DNA from: Actinomadura opuntiae
GTDB taxonomy: Bacteria > Actinomycetota > Actinomycetes > Streptosporangiales > Streptosporangiaceae
NCBI RefSeq assembly: GCF_030283205.1
Contig: NZ_JASNWF010000021.1
Location: 145,565-209,564, forward strand
DNA: 64,000 bases
Reading direction: 5' to 3'
Part shown: piece by piece, positions 16,944-25,481 of the stretch
Numbering within the stretch: the stretch's first letter is position 1
Layout of the letters: each line of letters opens with the position of its first letter
Position numbers and translations under genes: made by a program
The notes under the pieces: model-generated
Database searches by the model: none
What the model saw: the letters and a program-made list of their open reading frames with translations, nothing else
Told to the model about the DNA's origin: nothing

Positions 16944-18437
16944 ATGGTGATCGGCTGGAAGCTGCACGGGGACGGGCGCACGCCGCCGCCCGGCGAGGTG
17001 GTCGGGCCCGGCGAGCGGCTCTCGTGGCCGCGCACCGCGGGCATCGGCGCCCAGCACGTCGTGGCGATGTTCGGCGCGACGTTCGTGTTCCCGGTGGTGA
17101 TGGGCCTCGACCCGAACCTGTCGATCATGATGTCGGGGTTCGCGACGATCCTGTTCCTGCTGATCGTCGGCGGCCGGGTGCCGAGCTACCTCGGCACGAG
17201 CGCCTCGTTCGTCGGGGCGGTCGCGGCAATCCGCGCGGCGGGCGGCGACAGCGCGCGGGTCACCGGCGCGATCCTGGTCGCGGGCGCGGTGCTGCTGGTC
17301 ATCGGCGTCGTCGTGCACTTCCTCGGCGGCGAGGTCGTCCAGCGGGTGTTCCCGCCCGTGGTGACCGGCGCGGTCGTCATGCTGATCGGCTTCAACCTGG
17401 CGCCGGTGGTCGCGAACACCTACTGGCCGCAGGACCAGTGGGTCGCGCTGGCGACGCTGTGCTTCGCGGTGTTCTGCACGGTGATCCTGCGCGGGTTCTG
17501 GTCGCGGATCGCGATCCTGCTGGCGCTGGTGTTCGGGTTCGTCCTGTCGTGGGTCCTGGACAAGACGGCCGGGCAGATCACCTCGGTGCTGCCGGGGCAG
17601 AACCTGCTGGACGGGTCGGGCAAGGCGTGCACGGCGGAGGGCCCGTACTGCGTCGCGACGGCGTTCGGGCACGACCGGCTGAACTTCTCGGCGGTGAAGG
17701 CGGCGGACTGGTTCGGGTTCCCGCACACGCACGCGCCCGACTTCAAGACCTCGGCGATCCTGCTGGCGCTGCCGCCGGTCATCGCGCTCATCGCGGAGAA
17801 CACCGGGCACGTCAAGGCGGTCGCGGCGATGACGGGCGACGACCTGAACCCGGTGCTGGGACGCGCGATCGGCGCGGACGGCGTCGGCACCGTGCTGGCC
17901 ACCGCCGTCGGCGGCTCGCCGACCACGACCTACGCCGAGAACATCGGCGTGATGGCCGCGACGCGGATCTACTCGACGGCCGCGTACTACGTCGCGGCGA
18001 TCGTGGCGGTGCTGTTCGGGCTGTGCCCGAAGTTCGGCGCGCTGGTCGCGGCGACGCCCGGCGGGGTGCTCGGCGGCATCACCGTCGTGCTGTACGGGAT
18101 GATCGGCCTGCTCGGCGCGAAGATCTGGATCGAGAACCGGGTCGACTTCGGCGATCCGGTCAACCTCGTCCCGGTGGCGGCGGCGATCATCCTGGCGATC
18201 GGGAACGTGACGCTGAAGATCACCGACGACTTCCCGCTGCAGGGCATCGCGCTCGGCACCATCGCGGTGCTGGTCGGCTACCACGTGCTGAACGCGGTGC
18301 GCCGGCCGGACGGCGCGGGCGGCGGCGTCATCGCACCGGCGGAGGAGGAGATCGGCGGCCCGGTCCGGCCCGGCACGGCCGCGCGGCCCGGCGGCGAACG
18401 CGGCGAGTCTCCGGGACGCGAGAACGATGCGGGCTGA
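16944..18437 (+). CDS. NCS2-family uracil/xanthine permease
   Basis: 497 aa with about 12-14 membrane segments. NCS2 features are GAQHVVAMFGATFVFPVVMG at 32-51, ALPPVIALIAENTGHVKAV in the middle and the signature GGSPTTTYAENIGVMAAT further on. Such proteins import uracil, xanthine or uric acid with protons. The ATG at 16944 follows AGGAGGGG (16931-16938). The FAD subunit of the molybdenum hydroxylase begins 12 nt after the stop, so transport and oxidation of the same base are probably co-expressed. Which base is moved cannot be decided from sequence. The C-terminus has a long Gly/Pro/Arg-rich tail. Confidence 0.9.
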   Translation: MVIGWKLHGDGRTPPPGEVVGPGERLSWPRTAGIGAQHVVAMFGATFVFPVVMGLDPNLSIMMSGFATILFLLIVGGRVPSYLGTSASFVGAVAAIRAAGGDSARVTGAILVAGAVLLVIGVVVHFLGGEVVQRVFPPVVTGAVVMLIGFNLAPVVANTYWPQDQWVALATLCFAVFCTVILRGFWSRIAILLALVFGFVLSWVLDKTAGQITSVLPGQNLLDGSGKACTAEGPYCVATAFGHDRLNFSAVKAADWFGFPHTHAPDFKTSAILLALPPVIALIAENTGHVKAVAAMTGDDLNPVLGRAIGADGVGTVLATAVGGSPTTTYAENIGVMAATRIYSTAAYYVAAIVAVLFGLCPKFGALVAATPGGVLGGITVVLYGMIGLLGAKIWIENRVDFGDPVNLVPVAAAIILAIGNVTLKITDDFPLQGIALGTIAVLVGYHVLNAVRRPDGAGGGVIAPAEEEIGGPVRPGTAARPGGERGESPGRENDAG

Positions 18438-18449
18438 GGGGGCGGCGCC

Positions 18450-19313
18450 GTGAAACCGCCGCCGTTCCGCCACCACGCGCCCCGCACCGTCGACGAGGCG
18501 CTCGGCATGCTCGCCGCCGCGCCGGGGGGCAAGGTGCTCGCGGGCGGGCAGAGCCTCATCCCGCTGCTGAACATGCGGCTCGCCGCGCCGTCCGACCTGG
18601 TCGACATCAACGGCGTCACGGAACTCGACACCCTCGACGCCGGTGACGAGGGCGTGCGGGTCGGCGCGCTGGCCCGGCACGCGCGGGTGGAGCGGTCGGT
18701 GGAGGCGGCGGCCGTGCAGCCGCTGCTCGGACGGGCGCTGCGGCACGTCGCGCATCCCGTCATCCGCAACCGGGGCACGGTCGTCGGGAGCCTCGCGCAC
18801 GCCGATCCGGCCGCCGAGCTGCCCGCCGTGCTCGCCGTGCTCGGCGGGACGGTCGAGGTCGCGTCCGCGCGCGGGCGCCGGACGATCCGGGCGGCGGAGT
18901 TCTTCGTCGGCCCGCTGGAGTCGGCGCTCGAGCCGGGGGAGCTGGCCGTCGCCGCGTTCTTCCCCGCCGCGCCGCCCCGGACCGGGACGGCGTTCACCGA
19001 GACGGCCCGGCGGCACGGCGACTACGCGCTGTCCGGCGTCGCCGCCGTCGTCACGCTGGACGAGGACCTGCGGGTCGGCGGCGTCCGCGCCGGTTACCTC
19101 GGCATCGCGCCGGCGCCGCTCGTCCTCGACCTCACCGAGGCGGCCGGGCCGCGCGGTGACTGGCCGGCCGCCGCCGCGTTCGTCCGGGACCGGATCGACC
19201 CGGACGCCGACATCCACGCGAGCGCCCGCTACCGCCGCCACCTCACCGGCGTGCTCACCGAGCGCGCGCTGGCGGGGGCGGCCGCCGAGGCGCTGAGGAG
19301 GGCGCGGGACTGA
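18450..19313 (+). CDS. Molybdenum hydroxylase FAD-binding subunit (CoxM-like)
   Basis: 287 aa. FAD-binding motifs of the CoxM/XDH medium subunit: AGGQSLIPLL at 31-40 and RNRGTVVGSLAHADPAAELP at 107-126, then the C-terminal CO_deh_flav_C domain. It passes electrons from the iron-sulfur subunit to an acceptor. GTG start at 18450, 12 nt after the permease; its TGA overlaps the ATG of the 2Fe-2S subunit by one base (19313). Together with the next two genes it makes a complete FAD/2Fe-2S/Moco heterotrimer in the order M-S-L. Confidence 0.9.
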   Translation: MKPPPFRHHAPRTVDEALGMLAAAPGGKVLAGGQSLIPLLNMRLAAPSDLVDINGVTELDTLDAGDEGVRVGALARHARVERSVEAAAVQPLLGRALRHVAHPVIRNRGTVVGSLAHADPAAELPAVLAVLGGTVEVASARGRRTIRAAEFFVGPLESALEPGELAVAAFFPAAPPRTGTAFTETARRHGDYALSGVAAVVTLDEDLRVGGVRAGYLGIAPAPLVLDLTEAAGPRGDWPAAAAFVRDRIDPDADIHASARYRRHLTGVLTERALAGAAAEALRRARD

Positions 19314-19858
19314 TGGAGGAACTCCACGACATCGCCCTGACCGTCAACGGCGTGCACCGCACGGCCCGCGCCCCGGCCCGGCGGCTGCTGTCGGACCTGC
19401 TGCGCCACGACCTCGGCCTGACCGGCACGCACGTCGGCTGCGAGCACGGTGTCTGCGGCTGCTGCACGGTGCTGATGGACGGCGAGCCGGTGCGGTCCTG
19501 CCTGACGTTCGCGGTGACCGCCGCCGGGCACGACGTCACCACCGTCGAGGGCCTCGCCGCGCCCGACGGGACGCCGTCGCCGGTGCAGCGGGCGTTCCGG
19601 GAATGCCACGGCCTGCAATGCGGCTTCTGCACCCCCGGTTTCCTGTGCACGGTGACGGCGCTGCTGCGCGAGACGCCGCGTCCGACGCAGGACGAGGTGC
19701 TCGAAGGCATCTCCGGGAACCTGTGCCGCTGCACCGGCTACCAGAACATCGTCAGGTCGGTGCACCGCGCGGCCGAACTGCTCGCCGAACCCGGCGCGGC
19801 CAGCGCGTCCGGCGCGCCCAGCGCGTCCGGCACGTCCGGCGCAGAGAGCGAGGCGTGA
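19313..19858 (+). CDS. Molybdenum hydroxylase 2Fe-2S subunit (CoxS-like)
   Basis: 181 aa. Both iron-sulfur clusters are intact: plant-ferredoxin type Cys43, Cys48, Cys51, Cys63 (C-x4-C-x2-C-x11-C) and the second cluster Cys103, Cys106, Cys138, Cys140 (CGFC, CRCTGY). After about residue 158 there is an Ala/Ser/Gly-rich tail not found in compact family members. It relays electrons from the molybdenum site to FAD. One-base overlap with the FAD gene and TGATG overlap with the large-subunit gene indicate strict coupling. Confidence 0.93.
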   Translation: MEELHDIALTVNGVHRTARAPARRLLSDLLRHDLGLTGTHVGCEHGVCGCCTVLMDGEPVRSCLTFAVTAAGHDVTTVEGLAAPDGTPSPVQRAFRECHGLQCGFCTPGFLCTVTALLRETPRPTQDEVLEGISGNLCRCTGYQNIVRSVHRAAELLAEPGAASASGAPSASGTSGAESEA

Positions 19859-22332
19859 TGGGGACGCGCGTGTTCGGCGAGCCGGTCAAGCGCCGCGAGG
19901 ACGCCCGGCTCCTCACCGGCCGCGGACGCTACCTGGACGACCTCGGCCGCGACGCGCTCGCGGCGGCGTTCGTCCGGTCGCCGCACGCCCACGCCCGCAT
20001 CGTCGACATCGACGTGTCCGACGCCCTCGACGTGGACGGCCTCGTCGCGATCTACACCTGGGAGGACCTGCCCGGACGCGTCGGCGAGCCGCTGCCGCTG
20101 CTCATCCCGCACCCGGCGCTCACGCACGGCCGCACCGGGTACCCGCTGGCGCGCGACGTCGTCCGGCACGTCGGCGAGCCCGTCGCGATGGTCGTCGCCC
20201 GCGACCGCTACCTCGCCGAGGACGCCGCCGAACGCATCCGCGTCGAGTACGAGCCGCTGCCCGCCGTCGTCGGCATCGAGAACGCCGAACGCGCCGAGCA
20301 TCTCGTGCACGACGACGTCCCCGGCAACGTCGGCGCCGTCCTCCTCCAGGAGACCGGTGACGCGGGCGCGGCCATCGACGCGGCACCGCACAAGCTGGAG
20401 TTCCGGCTGTCGATCGAGCGGTCGGCGTCCACGCCGCTGGAAGGACGCGGCGTCTACGCGCGCTGGGACGCCGACGACGGGTCACTGCGCGTGTACTCCT
20501 CCACGCAGGCGTCCACCAGCGTGCGCGCCGCGATCGCCGCACGGCTCGGGCTGCCGAACGGCAAGGTCGAGGTCGTCGCGCCGGACGTCGGCGGCGGGTT
20601 CGGCGTCAAGATCGTGCACCCGTGGCCGGAGGAGGTGCTCGTCCCGTGGGCCGCGCGGCTGCTCGACCGCGAGATCAAGTGGACCGAGGACCGCCGCGAG
20701 CACTTCGTCGCCGCCGCCCACGAGCGCGGCCAGCTCCAGGACGTCCGGGTCGGGTTCGACGACGCGGGCCGCGTCCTCGGCCTGGACGTGCGGATCCTGC
20801 ACGACCACGGCGCCTACACCCCGTACGGGATCATCATCCCGATCGTCACGTCCACGCAGCTCCTCGGCCCCTACAAGATCGGCGCGTACCGGGCGGAGGT
20901 CGTCAGCCTCTACACCAACACCCTCATCGTCACGCCGTACCGGGGCGCGGGCCGCCCGCAGGGCGTGTTCTGCATGGAGCGGACGATGGACCGCATCGCC
21001 CGCCACCTCGGCCTCGACCGCGCCGACGTGCGCGCCGCGAACCTCATCCAGCCCGACGAGTTCCCCTACGACCAGGGCCTGACGTTCCAGGACGGCCGCC
21101 CGCTGATCTACGACTCCGGCGACTATCCCGAGCTGCTGCGCAAGGCCCGCGAGCTGATCGGCTGGGACGGGTTCGAGGCGGAACGGGAGGCCGCCGCGCG
21201 CCGCGGCCGCCGCATCGGCATCGGCCTCGGCGTGTATGTCGAGGGCACCGGCGTCGGCCCGTACGAAGGCGGCCACGTCGAGATCGACACGGCCGGACGG
21301 GTGCACGTGTCGACCGGCCTCACCTCACAGGGGCAGAGCCACGAGACCGTGTTCGCGCAGATCGCCGCCGAGGAGCTGGGCGTGCCCCTCAGGAGCGTGC
21401 ACGTCACGACCGGCGACACGCGGCGCTTCGGGTACGCGGTCGGCACGTTCGCGTCCCGCGCGGCGGTGATGAGCGGCAACGCGATCGCGCTGGCCTGCCG
21501 CAAGGTCCGCGAGAAGGCGCTGCGGATCGCGGGGGAGGCGCTGGAGGCCGACCCCCGCGACCTGGAGATCACCGACGGGGTCGTGCACGTCCGCGGCGAC
21601 ACCTCGGCGTCGGTCCCGCTGCGGACGGTCGCGGTGCTGTCCAACCCGCTGCGGTACGCCTTCGACGCGGAGACCGCCGCCGCGACGCAGTTCGCGGTGG
21701 GACGCCCGCCGACCGAGCCGCCCGTCGCGGCGGGGGACGAGCCCGGCCTGGAGGGACGCGAGTACTACTCGCCCGTCCGGTCGACGTTCGCCGCCGGCGC
21801 GCACGCCGCCATCGTGGAGACCGATCCGGACACCGCCGAGATCGCGATCCTGCGGTACGCGGTCGTCCACGACTGCGGGAAGCTCATCAACCCGATGGTC
21901 GTCGAGGGCCAGATCCACGGCGGCGTCGCCCAGGGCATCGGCGGCGCCCTCTACGAGCGGATGGTCTACGACGAGTCGGGCCAGCTGGTCAACGCCTCGT
22001 TCATGGACTTCCTCATGCCGTACGCGACGGAGGTGCCGCGCATCGAGACCGACCACCTGGAGACACCGTCCCCGCTGAACCCGCTCGGGATCAAGGGCGC
22101 GGGCGAGGCCGGCGTCATCCCGGTGTCGGCCGTCATCGCGTCCGCCGTCGAGGACGCCGAGGGGCTGCGCGTCGAGGCGATGCCGCTGTCCCCGGACGCC
22201 CTCTACGACCTGCGCGAACGGGCGTTCGACGAGCCGGGCCTGCGCGTCCGGCCGGACGCCGCCCCCGTGGACGGCGGTCAGTTCCCGGCGGGCGTGTCGG
22301 GCGCGTTGCCGCCGAGCGAGCGCGGCAGGTAG
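19858..22332 (+). CDS. Molybdenum hydroxylase large subunit (xanthine-dehydrogenase/form II CoxL-like)
   Basis: 824 aa. The molybdopterin-binding subunit has PDVGGGFGVK at 242-251, PYRGAGRPQ from 360, a GQSHETVF stretch near 483 and KGAGEAG at 746-752 with the catalytic Glu750. The active-site loop is YRGAGR, the form II type; true aerobic CO dehydrogenases carry AYxCSFR, so CO oxidation is unlikely. With an NCS2 permease, PucR and AllFGH around it, a purine or pyrimidine hydroxylase (xanthine dehydrogenase, or uracil-type) is the best reading. Its last 55 nt overlap the convergent polysaccharide deacetylase gene. Confidence 0.88.
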   Translation: MGTRVFGEPVKRREDARLLTGRGRYLDDLGRDALAAAFVRSPHAHARIVDIDVSDALDVDGLVAIYTWEDLPGRVGEPLPLLIPHPALTHGRTGYPLARDVVRHVGEPVAMVVARDRYLAEDAAERIRVEYEPLPAVVGIENAERAEHLVHDDVPGNVGAVLLQETGDAGAAIDAAPHKLEFRLSIERSASTPLEGRGVYARWDADDGSLRVYSSTQASTSVRAAIAARLGLPNGKVEVVAPDVGGGFGVKIVHPWPEEVLVPWAARLLDREIKWTEDRREHFVAAAHERGQLQDVRVGFDDAGRVLGLDVRILHDHGAYTPYGIIIPIVTSTQLLGPYKIGAYRAEVVSLYTNTLIVTPYRGAGRPQGVFCMERTMDRIARHLGLDRADVRAANLIQPDEFPYDQGLTFQDGRPLIYDSGDYPELLRKARELIGWDGFEAEREAAARRGRRIGIGLGVYVEGTGVGPYEGGHVEIDTAGRVHVSTGLTSQGQSHETVFAQIAAEELGVPLRSVHVTTGDTRRFGYAVGTFASRAAVMSGNAIALACRKVREKALRIAGEALEADPRDLEITDGVVHVRGDTSASVPLRTVAVLSNPLRYAFDAETAAATQFAVGRPPTEPPVAAGDEPGLEGREYYSPVRSTFAAGAHAAIVETDPDTAEIAILRYAVVHDCGKLINPMVVEGQIHGGVAQGIGGALYERMVYDESGQLVNASFMDFLMPYATEVPRIETDHLETPSPLNPLGIKGAGEAGVIPVSAVIASAVEDAEGLRVEAMPLSPDALYDLRERAFDEPGLRVRPDAAPVDGGQFPAGVSGALPPSERGR

Positions 22333-23123
22333 TTCTGCACGGCGGCGGGCCGCAGGCCCGCCTGCCTGATCCAGCCGAGGATCATCCGGAACTCCCCGGC
22401 GAGGCCCTTGCGGTAGTGCATCAGGATGATGTCGCCCGGCTTGAAGCCCTTGCCGCCGTCGGCGCGCGCGAACCCGTTGTACCCGACGCCCGGACCGGTG
22501 GTGCCGTTGTAGAACTCCGCCGTCCAGGTAAGGATCGACTTCATGCCGCACTCCTTGGACACCTGCCGCGTCGCCTGGTTGTAGGCGCCGAACGGCGGCC
22601 GGAAGATCTGCGGGCGGCGGCCGTACTCGCGCTGGATCGCGTCCGCCGAGTCGCAGATCTGCCGCTTCTGCGCCTCGGGGGACAGCGTCGGCATGTTCGG
22701 GTGCGTGACGGTGTGGTCCTCGATCTGCGAGCCCGCGTTGCGCATCGCGAGGAAGTACTGGCCCTGGCCCTTCAGATACGTCGTCGTCAGGAACGTCAGG
22801 ATCGGCACCTTCTCCTTGCGGACGATGTCCACGAACTCCGAGTCGTAGGTGTAGCCGTCGTCGATCGTGAGGAAGACGACGCGCTCGGTGGTGTCGATGT
22901 GGTCGATGACCGGGGGCAGCCCGTCGGCGGGCGGTTTCGGCGGCGTCCAGGTGCCGGGCTTCGGCGTCGCCCATCTCTGGTCGGCGAGCACCGAGGAGAG
23001 CTGCGTCCGCATGGACGGCCCCGAGCCGCCGCCCGCCTCGGCCCGGACCGCCGGCCAGCCGCCCGCGGCCGCGCCGACGACTCCGGCGGTCACCATCGCG
23101 ATCACGGGCGTCTTCCCTCGCAT
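22278..23123 (-). CDS. Polysaccharide deacetylase (NodB/CE4), secreted or lipid-bound
   Basis: 281 aa. N-terminal signal (TPVIAMVTAGVVGAAAGG) then a linker and the NodB domain with TIDDGY at 86-91 (Asp88/Asp89), HTVTH at 137-141 (metal His) and RPPFGAYN at 175-182; a late ILMHY motif completes the CE4 set. Such enzymes remove N- or O-acetyl groups from cell-wall glycans or chitin-like polymers outside the membrane. The 3' end lies inside the last 55 nt of the hydroxylase large-subunit gene on the other strand. No link to nucleobase metabolism is apparent. Confidence 0.9.
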   Translation of the reverse strand: MRGKTPVIAMVTAGVVGAAAGGWPAVRAEAGGGSGPSMRTQLSSVLADQRWATPKPGTWTPPKPPADGLPPVIDHIDTTERVVFLTIDDGYTYDSEFVDIVRKEKVPILTFLTTTYLKGQGQYFLAMRNAGSQIEDHTVTHPNMPTLSPEAQKRQICDSADAIQREYGRRPQIFRPPFGAYNQATRQVSKECGMKSILTWTAEFYNGTTGPGVGYNGFARADGGKGFKPGDIILMHYRKGLAGEFRMILGWIRQAGLRPAAVQNYLPRSLGGNAPDTPAGN

Positions 23124-23286
23124 CGGCCGCGTACTCCATTCAGGTGGGGGGAGGTTCAGTTGTGCGTCGTTCGCTTCGGTTGACGCGCCCGCGCGCCCGG
23201 GAGTTCGCGCGCGGCAGGATCAGCCGGACATATCTGATCACTTTTCAGGGGTGGTGCCAGGGATGTGCCCAATCGTCGGCGTGTAC

Positions 23287-23302
23287 TCGGCAGATGTTGC
23301 CG
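23287..23302 (+). promoter_or_regulatory. Candidate PucR-regulon operator upstream of coxG
   Basis: TCGGCAGATGTTGCCG, 15 of 16 bases identical to 16830-16845, placed 23 nt before TAAGGT. Identical geometry at two promoters separated by 6.5 kb argues for one regulator. Confidence 0.55.
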
Positions 23303-23325
23303 TTCGGTGCCGCGCCCCCATTCCC

Positions 23326-23331
23326 TAAGGT
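23326..23331 (+). promoter_or_regulatory. Leaderless minus-10 box of coxG-like gene
   Basis: TAAGGT, 6 nt, then ATG 23338. There is no ribosome site upstream of this ATG, consistent with a leaderless message. Confidence 0.6.
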
Positions 23332-23337
23332 CGGTAC

Positions 23338-23982
23338 ATGCAGGTCAACGGCAGTGCCAGCGTCGCCGCGCCGCTCGCCCGCGTCTGGGACGCGCTCCAG
23401 GACCCGGCCGTGCTCGCCCGGACGATCCCCGGGTGCCGCTCCCTGGAGGAGACCGGCCCCGACACCTACCGCATGACGGTCACCGCCGGCGTCGCCTCCA
23501 TCCAGGGCACCTACGTCGGCCGCGTCGAGCTCGCCGACCCCGACCCGCCGCGCGCGTTCACGCTGCGCGCGCGGGGGCAGGGCGCGCCCGGCACGGTGGA
23601 CGCGACGGTCCGCGTCCGGCTGTCGGACGGCGGCGGCTCCACCCGCGTCGACTACGACGCCGACGCGGTCGTCGGCGGGATGATCGGCGGCGTCGGCCAG
23701 CGGATGCTCGGCGGCGTCGCCAAGCGGACCGCGGGCGAGTTCTTCGCCGCCGTCGAACGCGACCTCACCGCGCCGTCGCCCGCACCCGCGGAACCTTCGT
23801 CGGACGCCGTGCCGCCCGCCCCGGCCTCGGGGACCGGCCGGGTCTTCGCCGGACGCGCCGCCGGACCGCCTTCCGGCGGCGTGTCGCCCGCGTGGCCGAT
23901 GACCGCCGCGTTCGCGTCCGGCGGCGCCATCGCGCTCGCCGGCGTCGCCGTTGGCTACCTGCTGGGCCGCCGCCGTCGCTGA
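23338..23982 (+). CDS. CoxG-like SRPBCC protein with C-terminal membrane anchor
   Basis: 214 aa. Residues about 1-145 form a SRPBCC/CoxG domain (APLARVWDALQDPAVLARTIPGC at the start; VVGGMIGGVGQRMLGGVAKR near 111-130), then a Pro/Ala linker and a single C-terminal membrane helix (FASGGAIALAGVAVGYLLG) with an Arg tail. CoxG proteins tether CO dehydrogenase to the membrane and help pass electrons to quinone. Here the partner is probably the non-CO hydroxylase upstream, with which it shares a putative operator. The 3' end overlaps the convergent Pr6Pr gene by 28 nt. Confidence 0.85.
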   Translation: MQVNGSASVAAPLARVWDALQDPAVLARTIPGCRSLEETGPDTYRMTVTAGVASIQGTYVGRVELADPDPPRAFTLRARGQGAPGTVDATVRVRLSDGGGSTRVDYDADAVVGGMIGGVGQRMLGGVAKRTAGEFFAAVERDLTAPSPAPAEPSSDAVPPAPASGTGRVFAGRAAGPPSGGVSPAWPMTAAFASGGAIALAGVAVGYLLGRRRR

Positions 23983-24650
23983 GCCGCGGTCCGGCGGCGG
24001 AGCGCGGGCCAGGCGGCCAGCAGTCCCGCCAGGACCACGAACAGCACCGCGATGGCCGAGGTGTAGGAGGTGAACGGCCCGAAGCCGTACTCCGCCGTGT
24101 CCAGGTAGGGGTACGGATACCAGGACGTCGCCACGCCGTGCGCCAGCGTGTAGCCGAGGTAGGCCAGCGGGAACGCCAGCCAGCCGAGCGCCGTGCGCCG
24201 CGCCGGCAGGTCGTGCGCGGTCGCGAACAGCAGCCAGTCCAGCGGCACCGCGACCGGCATGACGCGGTGTTGCGCCCACCCCGTCCAGGTGCCCGCGTCC
24301 CCGCCCATCACCAGCGCGTACACCAGCCCGGTGATCGCCAGGTAGAGCGCCGCGGCGCCGCGCAGCCAGTCCACCCGGGCGCGCCCGTGCAGGCCGGGCA
24401 CCGCGCCGGCGAGCAGCGCCGCCGCGCCGATGAGGTTGCTCAGCGTCGTGAAGTAGCTGAGGAAGTCGATGGTGTCCAGTGAGGGCCTGCGCTGCAGGAA
24501 CCCGGCGGCCACGGCGGCGGCCGCGAACATCCCGAGCCCGACGCGCCAGACGACCTTCGCGGCCCCCGGTCGGCTCGTGGTCGCCGGTCGGCTCGTGGCC
24601 CTCGGCCGGGCCGGACGTTCTGCGCCTCGCGGCCGCTCCGGGCAGAGCAC
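23955..24650 (-). CDS. Pr6Pr family membrane protein
   Basis: 231 aa from GTG 24648-24650. Six hydrophobic segments and the family signatures FLSYFTTLSNLIGAAALLAG (about 63-82), HRVMPVAVPLDWLLF and LAYLGYTLAHG...WYPYPYLD identify a Pr6Pr membrane protein, a group without known function. The N-terminal 30 residues are Arg/Pro-rich. It starts 3 nt after the ABC permease stop, so it is the last gene of a three-gene minus operon. Confidence 0.8.
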   Translation of the reverse strand: MLCPERPRGAERPARPRATSRPATTSRPGAAKVVWRVGLGMFAAAAVAAGFLQRRPSLDTIDFLSYFTTLSNLIGAAALLAGAVPGLHGRARVDWLRGAAALYLAITGLVYALVMGGDAGTWTGWAQHRVMPVAVPLDWLLFATAHDLPARRTALGWLAFPLAYLGYTLAHGVATSWYPYPYLDTAEYGFGPFTSYTSAIAVLFVVLAGLLAAWPALRRRTAAQRRRRPSR

Positions 24651-24653
24651 GGC

Positions 24654-25481
24654 TCAGGCGTCGCGGCGCTCGAACAGGACGAGTGCGGCGGCCAGCACGA
24701 CGGCCGTGTAGATGGCGAACACGCCGAGCCCCGTCCACGGCGCGAGCGACCCGGACTTGTGCACCGGGTCGAGGATCGCGCCGCCGGCGTTGGACGGCAG
24801 GAATTTGTTCACGGCGTCGCCCCACGAACTCGGCAGGAACCCGCCCGCGATGCCGAGGACGAACAGAACGACGAACAGCACCACGATGGAGCCCGCGGTG
24901 TGCCGCAGCAGCGTCCCGATGGCCAGTGCCAGCACCGCGACCAGCGCCAGGTAGAGGCCGCCGCCGGCGACGGCGCGCAGCATCCCCGGGTCGCCGATCG
25001 AACCGTCCAGGTGCTTGGACGCGAGGATGCCCTGCGCCGCGTAGAAGGACGCGAACGTCACCACGATCCCGACCACCAGCACGACGGCGCCGAGCACCGC
25101 CGTCTTCGCGGCCAGGTAGTGGGCGCGGCGCGGCACCGCCGTCAGGGCCGTCTTGATCATTCCGGTGCCGTGCTCGGCGGTGATGACCAGCACGCCCAGC
25201 GCCCCGAACACCACCATGCCGAAGTAGTACGCCACCTGCGTCGGCAGCATCGGGGTGAACGTCGCCCGGTCCCGGTCGCTCATCTGGTCGTAGGACGCGG
25301 TGAACGCCAGCGCCCACAGCGCGGAGAGCCCGATCAGGACGACCGCGCCCGCCAGCAGCGTCCAGAACGTCGACCGGACGGTGGCGATCTTCGTCCACTC
25401 CGAGGACAGCACGTGCCCGAACCGCACCCGCCCGGTGTCCCGGCGCGGCCCGGCCTGCGGGGCCGCCGCGGGGGCGCTCAC
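24654..25481 (-). CDS. ABC-2 type transporter permease
   Basis: 275 aa. Six membrane segments follow a cytoplasmic N-terminus containing VLSSEWTKIATVRSTFWTL, a motif usual in actinobacterial ABC-2 permeases, and ITAEHGTGMIKTALTAVPRR in the first cytoplasmic loop. GTG 25479-25481 overlaps the ATPase stop as GTGA. It forms an exporter with the ATPase; the cargo is unknown (drug, lipid or antibiotic are usual for the family). Confidence 0.88.
   Translation of the reverse strand: MSAPAAAPQAGPRRDTGRVRFGHVLSSEWTKIATVRSTFWTLLAGAVVLIGLSALWALAFTASYDQMSDRDRATFTPMLPTQVAYYFGMVVFGALGVLVITAEHGTGMIKTALTAVPRRAHYLAAKTAVLGAVVLVVGIVVTFASFYAAQGILASKHLDGSIGDPGMLRAVAGGGLYLALVAVLALAIGTLLRHTAGSIVVLFVVLFVLGIAGGFLPSSWGDAVNKFLPSNAGGAILDPVHKSGSLAPWTGLGVFAIYTAVVLAAALVLFERRDA

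Larger units (their letters stand above)
23124..23337. promoter_or_regulatory. Divergent control region of deacetylase and coxG
   Basis: 214 bp. Near the plus-strand gene it holds the shared 16-mer (23287-23302) and the leaderless minus-10 TAAGGT (23326-23331). The half nearest the deacetylase shows no clear element beyond a GC-poor stretch. Confidence 0.4.

Noticed and set aside
19858..22332. Annotation as aerobic carbon monoxide dehydrogenase large subunit
   Set aside because: Active-site loop is YRGAGR (form II); the Cys-containing AYxCSFR of CO dehydrogenase is absent, and the neighbours are nucleobase genes.
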